A stretch of 64,000 nt of DNA from [Clostridium] scindens ATCC 35704 (GCF_004295125.1 NZ_CP036170.1:2730501-2794500); one strand, 5' to 3'; positions 1-9,148 are shown, counted from the first letter of the stretch. Numbers and translations are program-made. The notes: a model not told the origin generated them from the sequence alone.

Positions 1-93
1 GAAGAAGCAGCAGCCGGAGTATCCGAAGAAGAAGTCAAGGGACTGATTGCCAAGGCTATGAAAGACTTTGCTTCTACCCTGATGGCAGAGTAA
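1..93 (+). CDS. grdC: Glycine reductase component C beta subunit, C-terminal end (partial)
   Basis: Only the last 30 codons lie in the window; the open frame begins at base 1 and stops with TAA at 91-93. The tail is acidic and helical (VSEEEVKGLIAKAMKDF). The identity is inferred from the next gene, a clear grdD, because grdC normally sits directly upstream of grdD and their products form component C, which releases acetyl phosphate in the glycine/sarcosine/betaine reductase pathway. The fragment alone would not identify the family. Confidence 0.6.
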   Translation, partial: EEAAAGVSEEEVKGLIAKAMKDFASTLMAE

Positions 94-105
94 GGGGTGG
101 TGACT

Positions 106-1260
106 ATGGCAAATAATATTGAAAAGATGATTGCCACCACGTTCATGGAGATGGCAGAAGGCCTGGAGACAGGAAGTTTCGGCAAGAAGCCGAAGATTGC
201 CCTCACCGGCATGGGCAGCGAGCACGGGGAAGCGAACGCCATGGAAGCGGCAGTTGCCGCAGCAAAAGAGGGGATTGACGTATACTACATTGGTACATTA
301 GAGGCCGAAGGAGTAACAACGGTCAAAGTGGCCAATGATGAAGAAGGCCACAAGAAGATGGAAGAACTTCTGAAGAACAAGGAAGTGGACGGAGCGGTCA
401 CAATGCATTTCCCATTCCCGATTGGAGTATCCACTGTGGGGCGTGCGATTACGCCAGCTAAGGGAAAAGAGATGTATGTGGCAACCACCACAGGAACTTC
501 CAGCGCAGACCGTATCGAGGGCATGATCAAGAATGCCATCTACGGAATCATCGCGGCTAAGGCTTGCGGCAATGCGAACCCGACCGTAGGCATACTGAAT
601 GTAGACGGCGCCCGCCAGACGGAGATCGCGTTAAAGCAGCTGAAAGAAAATGGTTATGACATTACATTTGCGGAGTCGGCAAGAGCAGACGGAGGATGCG
701 TCATGAGAGGCAACGATGTCCTTCAGGGCTCTCCGGACATCATGGTATGTGATTCATTGTCAGGAAACATCCTGATTAAGATGCTGTCTTCCTATACGAC
801 AGGAGGAAGTTTCGAGGCATCCGGATACGGATATGGACCGGGAATCGGTGAAGGCTATGACCAGCTGGTCATGATTGTATCCCGTGCTTCCGGCGCGCCG
901 CTGATCGCTGGAGCGATCCGCTATGCGGCACAGTTGGTAAGAGGCAAGATATTCGAAGTTGCAAAGAAGGAATTCGAGGCTGCCAACAATGCAGGCCTTA
1001 AAGATATTCTTGCAGCGAGAAAGGCTGCCGATAAGCCGGCTGCAGCGCAGGAAGAAATTACGGCACCTCCGAAAGAGGTAGTAACCTCGCAGATAGCAGG
1101 AATCGAGATCATGGATCTGGAAGACGGCGTAAAAGCCCTCTGGAAGATCGGCATCTATGCAGAGAGTGGTATGGGCTGCACAGGACCGATTATCCTGGTA
1201 TCTGACGCGAATCTTGCAAAGGCAGAAGAAGAACTGAAAAAGGCAGGATATATTAATTAG
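106..1260 (+). CDS. grdD: Glycine/sarcosine/betaine reductase component C, alpha subunit
   Basis: A 384-residue protein of the GrdD family, related in fold to the PlsX/FA_synthesis acyltransferases. Component C takes the acetyl group from component A and yields acetyl phosphate for substrate-level phosphorylation, in the cytoplasm. The C-terminal signature ESGMGCTGPI carries Cys358, matching the acetyl-binding cysteine known near position 359 of this family. The frame is also open from GTG at 97, but the site AAGGGG at 92-97 is spaced correctly only for ATG 106. It follows grdC by 12 bp, so the two are co-transcribed, and a strong hairpin terminator follows. Its presence implies Stickland-type glycine fermentation, with the selenoprotein subunits presumably upstream of the window. 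Confidence 0.93.
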   Translation: MANNIEKMIATTFMEMAEGLETGSFGKKPKIALTGMGSEHGEANAMEAAVAAAKEGIDVYYIGTLEAEGVTTVKVANDEEGHKKMEELLKNKEVDGAVTMHFPFPIGVSTVGRAITPAKGKEMYVATTTGTSSADRIEGMIKNAIYGIIAAKACGNANPTVGILNVDGARQTEIALKQLKENGYDITFAESARADGGCVMRGNDVLQGSPDIMVCDSLSGNILIKMLSSYTTGGSFEASGYGYGPGIGEGYDQLVMIVSRASGAPLIAGAIRYAAQLVRGKIFEVAKKEFEAANNAGLKDILAARKAADKPAAAQEEITAPPKEVVTSQIAGIEIMDLEDGVKALWKIGIYAESGMGCTGPIILVSDANLAKAEEELKKAGYIN

Positions 1261-1290
1261 CATTTATTCGGTGATAACACCAGATTGTTT

Positions 1291-1340
1291 AAGGGAAGTG
1301 GCATCTTGATGTGTCAAGATGCCACTTCCCTTTATCCCCT
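1291..1340 (+). terminator. Rho-independent terminator of the grd operon
   Basis: A perfect 19-bp stem (1291-1309 with 1314-1332) closes a TGTG loop and is followed by a short T-rich stretch. It lies 30 bp after grdD and separates the grd operon from the next gene. Confidence 0.9.
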
Positions 1341-1376
1341 TATGGTTTTATAATGAAACCGTGAGGTGTTAATAGT

Positions 1377-2330
1377 ATGGAAGCGGTTATAAAAATGACG
1401 GTTCCAGCAGTAAGGCACCACGTTCGCTGGAGGCAGATTGCGGACGGAGTCTTGCTGGCTGGAGTATTAGCGACCCTGTATATCTATGCAAGAGTTCAGG
1501 GATCGACATGTGCGAAAATGTCGGGAAGCGCTGGAAATGGATATGAAATTTCGGATGGGGGAATGTCCATTCCCGCGCAGGAACTTCCGGATACGGCGAT
1601 AGGAGTGATCGATATCTCCGGGCTTGGAGGGCTGATCGCGGTCAGAAGAAGTATGGAGCAGGCTCCCGTGTCGGTGGACGAGGACAGTCAGGCGCTGCCG
1701 TTCGCGGCTCCAATACCGGACATAACCTTGCAGGTGCCTGAGACAGGCTTGAACGGTGGCGGCAAAGATGAGGAAAATGACGTTTCCATAACGGCTTTGA
1801 CGGTATCTGTATATGGCAATAGTGGCATTCCGGAACTTACTACATTTACAGTAGAGCAAGAGAACTTCGATGCAGCGTCCCTTGAGATTCCAAGAAGGCT
1901 TGGAAAGGAGTTTGACGGCTGGTATCTGGATGCCGACGGTACAAAGCCTTTTGAAGGGCTGGCAGAGAATCAGAAGGCATTAGAATTGTATGCAGGCTGG
2001 AAAGAGTTCGACGGATTTATCTGTAATGATGAGGGACATGTCACTAGCTACACGGATCTTTCTGTGGCAACGGGTGGAATCCTGGCATTTCCCAGAAGCC
2101 CGGACTGTACAGGAGTAGAGTACGGCTCTTTGGAAGGCCTGGAAGATATTGTGATGGAAGTCTATATCCATACCAATATTACTTATATCGCGCCGGAAAC
2201 CTTTGATCATCTGCGCTTTCTGATGTACATCGAAGTGGCGCCGGGGAATCCCAATTACTACAGTGAAGACGGAATCTTATATTCTTCCTCAGGGGAACTG
2301 GTGGCTTATCCGAATGGAAGAAATTTATAG
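1377..2330 (+). CDS. Membrane-anchored protein with InlB-type repeat and one BspA-type leucine-rich repeat
   Basis: A 317-residue protein. Start ATG 1377 has GAGGTG 8 bp upstream. A short basic N-terminus precedes one hydrophobic segment (about residues 21-40), consistent with an uncleaved membrane anchor. After a low-complexity linker, residues about 140-200 resemble a Listeria-Bacteroides (InlB B) repeat, with the typical FDGWYLDADGTKPF core and an LYAGW end. The C-terminus resembles a single BspA-type leucine-rich repeat (NITYIAPETFDHL, then EDGILYSSSGELVAYP). Proteins of this kind usually carry many repeats and are surface-exposed; here the chain stops soon after the first LRR, so it may be a short version or a C-terminally truncated one. 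It is a single gene flanked by terminators. The specific role is unknown. Confidence 0.75.
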   Translation: MEAVIKMTVPAVRHHVRWRQIADGVLLAGVLATLYIYARVQGSTCAKMSGSAGNGYEISDGGMSIPAQELPDTAIGVIDISGLGGLIAVRRSMEQAPVSVDEDSQALPFAAPIPDITLQVPETGLNGGGKDEENDVSITALTVSVYGNSGIPELTTFTVEQENFDAASLEIPRRLGKEFDGWYLDADGTKPFEGLAENQKALELYAGWKEFDGFICNDEGHVTSYTDLSVATGGILAFPRSPDCTGVEYGSLEGLEDIVMEVYIHTNITYIAPETFDHLRFLMYIEVAPGNPNYYSEDGILYSSSGELVAYPNGRNL

Positions 2331-2373
2331 AGGGCAGGACCTTTTGCAGTTTGAAAGGTCTTGCCCTAAAATT
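2331..2373 (+). terminator. Rho-independent terminator
   Basis: Stem 2331-2344 pairs with 2354-2367 (14 bp, one G-U), begins directly after the stop codon of the repeat protein, and is followed by an A/T-rich tract. Confidence 0.8.
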
Positions 2374-2406
2374 TACAAAAATATACTATAATTTTAGGTA
2401 TGCCGG

Positions 2407-2415
2407 TGCTATAAT
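2407..2415 (+). promoter_or_regulatory. Extended -10 promoter for the GNAT-ThrE gene
   Basis: TGCTATAAT at 2407-2415 is an extended -10 element, about 33 bp before the start codon. No good -35 is present 17 bp upstream, where a second TATAAT lies at 2387-2392; extended -10 promoters tolerate this. Confidence 0.55.
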
Positions 2416-2447
2416 AGATTGGATTAAATTTTTACAGGGAGCAGGAT

Positions 2448-3680
2448 ATGAATATTCAACTGATAACCGAAGGCAAGAAAAACTATATGGATATGCTGCT
2501 GATGGCCGACCCGCAGGAGGATATGATTGACAAATATCTTGATAAAGGAGAGATGTTCATTCTGATAGATCAGGGCGAGGTCAGGACAGTCTGTGTCGTG
2601 GAACTGCTGAAAAACAGGAAATGCGAGCTGAAGAATATCGCAACTAGGGAAGGCGACCAGGGAAAAGGCTATGGAAAGTATATGATCCATTTTATCTGCG
2701 AGCATTACAGCAACCGATGCGATACCATGTATGTAGGTACGGGGAACTGCGCGAAGTCTATTGGATTCTATGAAAAGTGCGGATTCGCCAATTCCCATAT
2801 TTTGGCTAATTTTTTTACGGATAATTACCGAGAGCCAATCTATGAAGACGGCGTCCTTCTTACGGACATGGTGTATCTGAAGAAGAGCCTGGATTCCGAG
2901 ATAGATGTAAAGAAAGTGGTGGATATTGCCCTGGAGGCAGGAAGGATCCTGCTTAAGAATGGAGCCGAGATCTTCCGCGTGGAGGAGACGATTACCAGAA
3001 TCTGCCACCGGTTCCATGTGGAGCATGTAGATATATTCACCTTAAGCCACGGTATCTTCATCAGCGCGGAGAACGGCCTGGAAGAGGCTTATACGAAGGT
3101 GAAGCATGTCCCGCTGTCCGCGCCCCATCTTGGCATCGTGGCAGAGGTTAATGACTTATCCAGGGAGATCTCGGGCGGATACGTTAGTATGGAAGAGGCG
3201 GAAGAGAGGCTGAAAGAGATCGACCGGATACCGCCGAAAAAGGATTATTTCCAGATCCTGGCGGCAGGAGTCGGAAGTGGCTTTTTCGGATATCTTCTTG
3301 GAGCGACGGCGCTGGAAAGCATGATCGCCTTTTGCATAGGATGCATACTGTACATGTGGGTGCTGGCAGGGAAAAAGCACAATATGTCAAAGATCATTAT
3401 TAATATTGTAGGCGGCGTGATCATCACGACCCTTGCCATCTGCGCCAAGCATGTACCGATATTTGGCGAGGTGAAGATGGAGGGGATGATCATCGGATCC
3501 ATCATGCCCCTGGTACCGGGAGTGGCGTTTGTCAATGCCATCCGGGATATTGCGGACAGTGATTTCCTGTCGGGCACTGTACGCATGATTGATGCCATTC
3601 TGGTCTTTGTTTACATCGCCATTGGGGTCGGCTTTACCTTAAGCGTATATAACAACATGATCGGAGGGCTGGTATTATGA
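2448..3680 (+). CDS. Fusion of a GNAT acetyltransferase domain to a ThrE/YjjP-type exporter subunit
   Basis: A 410-residue two-part protein. Residues about 1-145 form a GNAT-like N-acetyltransferase, with the acetyl-CoA loop REGDQGKGYGKYMI and the NCAKSIGFYEKCGF segment typical of the fold. Residues about 155-410 form the DUF1212/ThrE N-terminal domain: a cytoplasmic part (ALEAGRILLKNGAEIFRVEE) followed by about five membrane helices. E. coli YjjP, the usual form of this subunit, is about 256 residues and has no acetyltransferase. The family exports threonine/serine (Corynebacterium ThrE) or succinate (YjjPB). The next gene encodes the partner subunit and overlaps by 4 bp, so a two-part exporter is likely. 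Coupling of acetylation with export is an inference from the fusion. Confidence 0.82.
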   Translation: MNIQLITEGKKNYMDMLLMADPQEDMIDKYLDKGEMFILIDQGEVRTVCVVELLKNRKCELKNIATREGDQGKGYGKYMIHFICEHYSNRCDTMYVGTGNCAKSIGFYEKCGFANSHILANFFTDNYREPIYEDGVLLTDMVYLKKSLDSEIDVKKVVDIALEAGRILLKNGAEIFRVEETITRICHRFHVEHVDIFTLSHGIFISAENGLEEAYTKVKHVPLSAPHLGIVAEVNDLSREISGGYVSMEEAEERLKEIDRIPPKKDYFQILAAGVGSGFFGYLLGATALESMIAFCIGCILYMWVLAGKKHNMSKIIINIVGGVIITTLAICAKHVPIFGEVKMEGMIIGSIMPLVPGVAFVNAIRDIADSDFLSGTVRMIDAILVFVYIAIGVGFTLSVYNNMIGGLVL

Positions 3681-4138
3681 TGCATGAGTTTATGATAAAT
3701 ATAGTCTGCCCTTTTATGGGCACAATGGGATATGCCGTGCTGTTTAATGTCCCCAGACGCTTTTATTTAAGCTGCGGGATGACGGGAACCGCAGGCTGGC
3801 TGGTATTCAAGGCAATGCAGGGATACGCTTCCGCGGCGGTTGCGTCTTTTCTGGGGGCTTTGGTAGTGGTGCTGATATCCCGGATGCTTACGGTTAAGAT
3901 GAAGTGCCCGATCACCATCTTCCTGGTATCGGGAATCTTTCCACTGGTGCCGGGAGCTGGCATATATTATACGGCCTACTACCTGGTAACCAACCAGCTG
4001 GCGCTGGCGGCGCAGAAAGGCCTGGAATCGGTGAAGATCGCGTTTGGCATCGTGCTTGGAATCGTATTCATCGTATCCATTCCAAGAGAAGCATTTCGAA
4101 TCAAGTATTGGAGGCAAAGAAGGCTTAGAAAAGGTTGA
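3677..4138 (+). CDS. ThrE/YjjB-type exporter, small subunit
   Basis: A 153-residue hydrophobic protein with about four to five membrane helices and the ThrE_2 signature around SGIFPLVPGAGIYYTAYYL. It matches E. coli YjjB in size (157 residues). The start overlaps the stop of the preceding subunit (ATGA), which indicates translational coupling and a shared membrane complex. The substrate cannot be read from the sequence; threonine, serine or dicarboxylates are known for relatives. Confidence 0.85.
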   Translation: MMHEFMINIVCPFMGTMGYAVLFNVPRRFYLSCGMTGTAGWLVFKAMQGYASAAVASFLGALVVVLISRMLTVKMKCPITIFLVSGIFPLVPGAGIYYTAYYLVTNQLALAAQKGLESVKIAFGIVLGIVFIVSIPREAFRIKYWRQRRLRKG

Positions 4139-4143
4139 TACAG

Positions 4144-4367
4144 GCGAAGCGGATGTGCTACAATATGTTTACAATCCAGAGAGCTTGTTTGGCGAGATGG
4201 TAGACAACCGGATCATGACAAGAGCGGCAGAAGAAGTACAAAGGGCCGATGTGCTGCTGGTGCTGGTCAATGCGGTACCCCATTTCTCCGATCGGCTTGC
4301 CGATATTTCCATCAATGACAGGGTGGATAATACTTTGGAAAAAATATTAAAAGAATTAGGAGACTAA
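4144..4367 (+). pseudogene. Probable remnant of a SIR2-type deacetylase C-terminus
   Basis: An open frame of about 75 codons between the exporter genes and gltX has no convincing ribosome site of its own; the only internal ATG is at 4197. The translation follows the C-terminal pattern of bacterial sirtuins: ADVLQYVYNPESLFGEM resembles the PDVVLYEE-L segment, AAEEVQRADVLLVL the helix and strand before the conserved GTSL, and FSDRLADISIND the final ADLVIND strand. The middle (GTSL through the LVLINKS strand, about 25 residues) is missing, as is the whole NAD-binding N-terminal part. I read this as a gene fossil. A functional short peptide from ATG 4197 (56 residues) remains possible. Confidence 0.5.
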
Positions 4368-4368
4368 C

Positions 4369-5829
4369 ATGAGCAAGGTAAGAACAAGATTTGCACCAAG
4401 CCCCACAGGGAGGATGCATGTAGGAAACTTAAGAACAGCGCTTTATGCTTATCTGATCGCAAAGCATGAGGGCGGAGATTTTATGCTGAGAATCGAGGAC
4501 ACGGATCAGGAACGCTTTGTGGACGGAGCGTTGGAGATTATTTATCATACATTGGAAGAGACAGGGCTTATCCATGACGAAGGCCCGGATAAGGATGGTG
4601 GCGTAGGCCCTTACGTACAGAGCGAGAGGAATGCTTCCGGCCTGTATCTGCAGTATGCGAAGCAGCTGATCGATCAGGGGGATGCCTATTATTGCTTCTG
4701 CGACAAGGAGAGGCTGGATTCTTTAAAGAGCAAGGTATCTGAAGATGGCGGTACGGAGATCGTGGTCTATGACAAGCATTGCCTGGGACTTGGCAAGGAA
4801 GAGGTAGAAGCCAATCTGGCGGCAGGCAAGCCTTATGTCATCCGCTTCAACATGCCGACAGAGGGTACCACTACATTTCATGACGAGATATATGGCGATA
4901 TCTCCGTTCCCAACGAGGAACTGGATGATCTGATACTGATCAAGTCAGACGGATATCCGACGTACAATTTTGCCAATGTAATCGATGACCATCTGATGGG
5001 AATCACCCATGTGGTCAGGGGGAATGAATACCTATCCTCTGCCCCCAAGTATAATAAGATCTATGAGGCATTTGGCTGGGAGGTTCCGGTATACGTGCAC
5101 TGCCCGCTGATTACGGATGAGAACCATAAGAAGTTAAGCAAGCGCTGCGGGCACTCTTCCTACGAGGATCTGATCGATCAGGGATTCGTCAAGGAGGCAG
5201 TGGTAAACTATGTAGCCCTGCTGGGCTGGTGCCCTTCCGACAATCAAGAGATATTCTCTCTTGAGGAACTGGTGAAGGCGTTCGACTATCGCCATATGAG
5301 CAAGTCGCCGGCCGTGTTCGATATCGTGAAGCTGAAATGGATGAATGGAGAATATCTGAAAGCCATGGATTTTGACAGATTCTATGGCATGGCAGAGCCT
5401 TATATCAAGGAAGTGGTTACAAAGCCATATGACCTCAGGAAGATCGCATCTCTTGTCAAGACGAGGATCGAGATATTCCCGGATATCCGCGAGCAGATTG
5501 ATTTCTTTGAGGAACTGCCGGAGTATGATACAACCATGTATTGTCACAAGAAGATGAAGACCAATGAAGAAAACTCTCTGGAAGTATTAAAAGACGTGCT
5601 TGACATTCTAAAAGGCCAGGATGACTTCAGCAATGACGGGCTGTTTGCGGCTTTGAAAGGATATGTGGATGAAAAAGGCTATAAGACCGGATTCGTGATG
5701 TGGCCGGTAAGGACCGCAGTATCCGGCAAGCAGAACACTCCTGGAGGAGCAACGGAGATTATGGAGATTCTCGGCAAAGAGGAATCTCTTGCACGTATCA
5801 GAAAAGGCATTGAATTATTAAGCAAGTAA
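4369..5829 (+). CDS. gltX: Glutamyl-tRNA synthetase
   Basis: A 486-residue class I aminoacyl-tRNA synthetase of normal length, which charges tRNA-Glu (and tRNA-Gln in organisms using the amidotransferase route). The N-terminus has [18 protein letters not shown] with the HIGH-type motif HVGN, and the KMSKS-type loop appears as KKLSKR around residue 250. The C-terminal half is the helical anticodon-binding domain. AGGAG lies 8 bp before ATG 4369. The helicase gene follows after 9 bp, so the two are probably co-transcribed. Confidence 0.97.
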   Translation: MSKVRTRFAPSPTGRMHVGNLRTALYAYLIAKHEGGDFMLRIEDTDQERFVDGALEIIYHTLEETGLIHDEGPDKDGGVGPYVQSERNASGLYLQYAKQLIDQGDAYYCFCDKERLDSLKSKVSEDGGTEIVVYDKHCLGLGKEEVEANLAAGKPYVIRFNMPTEGTTTFHDEIYGDISVPNEELDDLILIKSDGYPTYNFANVIDDHLMGITHVVRGNEYLSSAPKYNKIYEAFGWEVPVYVHCPLITDENHKKLSKRCGHSSYEDLIDQGFVKEAVVNYVALLGWCPSDNQEIFSLEELVKAFDYRHMSKSPAVFDIVKLKWMNGEYLKAMDFDRFYGMAEPYIKEVVTKPYDLRKIASLVKTRIEIFPDIREQIDFFEELPEYDTTMYCHKKMKTNEENSLEVLKDVLDILKGQDDFSNDGLFAALKGYVDEKGYKTGFVMWPVRTAVSGKQNTPGGATEIMEILGKEESLARIRKGIELLSK

Positions 5830-5838
5830 GGGGAATCT

Positions 5839-7686
5839 ATGAGTTTAAATCATGCTCAGGCAGAGGCAGTCGCCCACAAGGAAGGACCCTGCATGGTCCT
5901 CGCCGGTCCCGGTTCCGGGAAAACTCTTACCATAGCAAAGAGAATTGAATACCTGATAAGAAAGTACAAGGTAAGGCCAGAAGAAATTCTGGTCATTACC
6001 TTTACTAAGTATGCGGCAAAGGAGATGAAGGAGCGTACCAGGAGGCTTCTTGGCGAGGAAGCGCAGCCGGTTACCTTCGGTACCTTCCACGGCATCTATT
6101 ATGGCATACTGAAATGGGCTTACAGCCTGAATCAGGCAAATCTGCTGACGGAAGAGGAAAAATATGGCCTGATCAGGCAGGCTGCGGCGAAAATAGAGTG
6201 GGAAGAACTGGAAGATGCCGGTGAAGAAAAAGACAATCTACAGGATCTGGCCATAGAGATTGGCAATGTAAAAAACAACTGCCTGGATATTAAGACCTTT
6301 GAATCCATACGATTCGGGGCAGGACCGTTCCGGGAATTATACCAGGCCTATGAAGAGGCGAAGCAAAGACTACGCAAGCTAGATTTTGAAGACATGCTGC
6401 TGATGTGCAGGGACCTCTTTTTAAAAAGGCGGGATATCCTCGAAAAGTGGCAGCAAAAGTTCCGCTATATATTGGTGGATGAATTCCAGGATGTGAACCA
6501 GGCCCAGTATGACGTGATCCGCATGCTTGCGGCGCCGGAAGACAATCTGTTTATCGTAGGGGATGATGACCAGTCCATCTATGGGTTTCGGGGGGCAAAG
6601 CCAGGCATTATGATGGAGTTTGCAAATGATTATCCGAATGCCAGACAGATCCTTCTGAATGTGAATTACCGGTCCAGCGCCCACATTGTCAATGGCGCGC
6701 TGCGGGTGATCGGACATAATAAGACTAGGTTTGACAAGGAGATCGCAGCCAAGCAGAAGGCCGGAGAAACCATCCATGTACAAGAAGTAAAAGATCCGGT
6801 AGAAGAGAGCAGATACGTGCTGGAGCGGATACAGGAATATCAAAGCCAGGGAATCCCATACAGCCAGATGGCCGTGCTGTACCGTACCAGCCTGGATGCC
6901 AGGATGCTGTCAGAGACTTTGATGGAGTACCAGGTTCCATTTACGATGAAAGAGCGCTTGAATAATATCTACGAGCATTTTATCGGAACGGATATCAGCA
7001 GTTACTTTCATCTGGCTAAGGGAGAGCAGGAACGCAAATATTTCCTTCAGATTGCCAACCGTCCTAACCGGTATATCGGACGTGACAGCATGAGCGAAAG
7101 CAAGGTCACTTATGAGACTCTGCGGAATTTTTACTGCGACAAGGCGTGGATGCAAAACCGCATTGACCAGCTGGAGTGGGATATGAAGATGATCTGTAAT
7201 AAGACGCCATATGCGGCCATCCAGTATATCCGCAAAAGCATGGGATATGACGAATACCTGCGTGAATACGCCGTGTATCGGCAGATGCAGCCGGAAGAAC
7301 TGATGGCAGTCCTGGAAGAGATCCAGCAGAATTCCAAAGAGTATCAGAGTATTGACGAATGGTTCGAGCACGTGGAAAGATACAAGGAAATGCTGACAGA
7401 GCAGGCAAGGAAGTCCCGCAGCCAGGGAGGGGAGGGCGTGGCGCTGATGACCATGCATGGCGTAAAAGGGCTGGAATACGACACGGTTTTCATCATACAG
7501 GGAAATGAAGGAAGCATTCCGTATAAGAAGGCAAAGTCGCCGGATGACATCGAAGAAGAGAGAAGGCTGTTCTATGTGGCTATGACCCGGGCCAAGAGAA
7601 AGCTTATCATAAGTTATGTAAAAGAAAAAAACGGGAAAAGCCTGAGCCCTTCCCGCTTTGTAAACGAACTATTCATCGTCGCCTGA
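5839..7686 (+). CDS. UvrD/Rep-family ATP-dependent DNA helicase
   Basis: A 615-residue superfamily 1A helicase that unwinds DNA 3'-5' with ATP. Motifs appear in order: Walker A AGPGSGKT near residue 22, Ia ITFTKYAAKEM, Walker B DEFQDVNQAQ near 213, III VGDDDQSIYGFRGA, V MTMHGVKGLEYDTVFI, and VI RRLFYVAMTRAKRKL. It is shorter than PcrA or UvrD (about 720-750 residues) and lacks their long C-terminal tail, so it is probably a clostridial Rep/UvrD paralogue. The start has TAAGGGG 8 bp upstream. Its last 18 bp overlap the convergent DUF1292 gene. Confidence 0.92.
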   Translation: MSLNHAQAEAVAHKEGPCMVLAGPGSGKTLTIAKRIEYLIRKYKVRPEEILVITFTKYAAKEMKERTRRLLGEEAQPVTFGTFHGIYYGILKWAYSLNQANLLTEEEKYGLIRQAAAKIEWEELEDAGEEKDNLQDLAIEIGNVKNNCLDIKTFESIRFGAGPFRELYQAYEEAKQRLRKLDFEDMLLMCRDLFLKRRDILEKWQQKFRYILVDEFQDVNQAQYDVIRMLAAPEDNLFIVGDDDQSIYGFRGAKPGIMMEFANDYPNARQILLNVNYRSSAHIVNGALRVIGHNKTRFDKEIAAKQKAGETIHVQEVKDPVEESRYVLERIQEYQSQGIPYSQMAVLYRTSLDARMLSETLMEYQVPFTMKERLNNIYEHFIGTDISSYFHLAKGEQERKYFLQIANRPNRYIGRDSMSESKVTYETLRNFYCDKAWMQNRIDQLEWDMKMICNKTPYAAIQYIRKSMGYDEYLREYAVYRQMQPEELMAVLEEIQQNSKEYQSIDEWFEHVERYKEMLTEQARKSRSQGGEGVALMTMHGVKGLEYDTVFIIQGNEGSIPYKKAKSPDDIEEERRLFYVAMTRAKRKLIISYVKEKNGKSLSPSRFVNELFIVA

Positions 7687-7959
7687 TTCTTCGAATTCCT
7701 GGGTATCCATCCATTCGTCGAAAGCATCGGCAGCGATCTCATATTCATCGTCATCTTCGATATTCTCAAGTTCAGGCTCGCCGTTGGCATCTTCTGTATA
7801 GCGGTAAAGATATACGTCTCCGTCCTCGGTCTCCCCATCCTCATTCAGAGGAAGGAGGGCGATATATTCCTTGCCGCCTGCCTCAAATAAAGTGAGGATC
7901 GCGCATTCAACGACTTCGTCGTTATCAAGTGTCAGTTCCACGGTCATGTATTCATCCAT
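7669..7959 (-). CDS. DUF1292 family protein
   Basis: A 96-residue, very acidic protein (MDEYMTVELTLDNDEVVECA, then IALLPL and DVYLYRYTED) matching the DUF1292 family, small cytoplasmic proteins found throughout Firmicutes with unknown function. On the minus strand AGGAGAG lies 7-8 bp before ATG 7959. It converges on the helicase gene with an 18-bp overlap of coding ends and no terminator hairpin between them. Confidence 0.92.
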   Translation of the reverse strand: MDEYMTVELTLDNDEVVECAILTLFEAGGKEYIALLPLNEDGETEDGDVYLYRYTEDANGEPELENIEDDDEYEIAADAFDEWMDTQEFEESGDDE

Positions 7960-8108
7960 AGTAATACTCTCCTTTGCATAATAGATACCTTAACTGTACC
8001 AAAGGAACCTGCAAAAAGCAAGGGGAAATGAAAAGAGTAGCCAAAACAGTAAAAATGTTGTAAAATGTACCTGTGCGTGTAAAACGATGCATAAGGAGGA
8101 AGACTATT

Positions 8109-9119
8109 ATGATGAAAAAGAGAATGTTAAGAGTATTGGCTTTAATGCTCGTATGCATTTTCGCTTTGTCTGGATGTAAAAAGAATGTGGGTACCCCGGA
8201 GGATAACGCGGTGAAGGAAGACTCGCAGGATGGCGAAGATGCAGAAGAGGAAGAGGATACATATTCATTTGGCTTTTCAGCCATAGACATGGAGAATCCA
8301 TATTTTATTACCCTGGAGGCTGCAACAAGGGAAGCGATCGAGAAGGAAGGATACCGGATGATCACCAAGGATCCGGCAACAGATCCAGATTTGCAGGCGG
8401 CGCAGATCCAGGAGATGATTGATGAGGGGATCGACGCCATCTTCCTGTGCCCGGTGGACTGGGAGGCGATCACGCCGTCCCTGAAGGCGCTTAAGGATGC
8501 GGATGTGAAGATCATCAACGTGGATGCCCAGGTAAAAGAGATGGAATATGTGGACGCCTACATTGGCTCCGACAATCAGAACGCAGGCTATATCTGCGGC
8601 GAGGACCTGATTGAGAAGGCTCCGGATGGAGGAAAGGTGGCAATCCTTGAGTGTCCGACTCAGAACTCTATCAATGACAGGATTACCGGGTTTGAAGAAG
8701 CCATATCCAAAGCAGAGAAGGGCTTTGAAGTAGTGGCAAGAGAAGATACCAAGGGAGAGTTTGACAAGGCTCTGGAAGCAGTCAAATCTATCCTTGCCGA
8801 ATATCCGGATGTGACCGCCATCATGTGCGGCAATGACCAGCTGGCGGTAGCCGCCAAGACAGCGGTGAACCTGGCGGGCCTTGACAAAGTGATGATCTAT
8901 GGAGTGGACGGCTCCCCGGATATTAAGAAGGAACTGAAGAAGCCGGAAACCCAGATAGCTGGAACAGCGGCGCAATCGCCGATTAACATTGGAAAGAAAG
9001 CCTCTGAGGTTGCCATCAGCATATTGGATGGGGATGACTATGAGAAGGAGACTTATGAAGAAGTATTCATGATCAATAAAGACAATGTGGACATGTATGG
9101 AACCGACGGATGGCAATAA
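8109..9119 (+). CDS. Sugar-binding lipoprotein (ribose/galactose-type, periplasmic-binding domain 4)
   Basis: A 336-residue lipoprotein. The frame is open from 8073, but AGGAGG at 8094-8100 points to ATG 8109. The signal peptide ends in the lipobox LSGC, with a lysine- and acid-rich tether after it. The rest is an RbsB-like fold (FGFSAIDMENPYFITLEA, GIDAIFLCPVDWEAITP, VTAIMCGNDQLAVAA). Such proteins deliver sugars to ABC importers or act as sensors. No permease or ATPase gene is nearby, so this is an orphan binding protein. It is followed after 29 bp by the GlgX-like gene and probably heads a four-gene operon to 12080. Confidence 0.88.
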   Translation: MMKKRMLRVLALMLVCIFALSGCKKNVGTPEDNAVKEDSQDGEDAEEEEDTYSFGFSAIDMENPYFITLEAATREAIEKEGYRMITKDPATDPDLQAAQIQEMIDEGIDAIFLCPVDWEAITPSLKALKDADVKIINVDAQVKEMEYVDAYIGSDNQNAGYICGEDLIEKAPDGGKVAILECPTQNSINDRITGFEEAISKAEKGFEVVAREDTKGEFDKALEAVKSILAEYPDVTAIMCGNDQLAVAAKTAVNLAGLDKVMIYGVDGSPDIKKELKKPETQIAGTAAQSPINIGKKASEVAISILDGDDYEKETYEEVFMINKDNVDMYGTDGWQ

Positions 9120-9148
9120 TCATAAACGGACGACAGGAAGGATTAGGC

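Noticed and set aside
760-1263. Long minus-strand open frame inside grdD
   Set aside because: It is a mirror of a strongly coding plus-strand gene, has no ribosome site and no protein-like motifs. The many other antisense frames in this window were dropped for the same reason.
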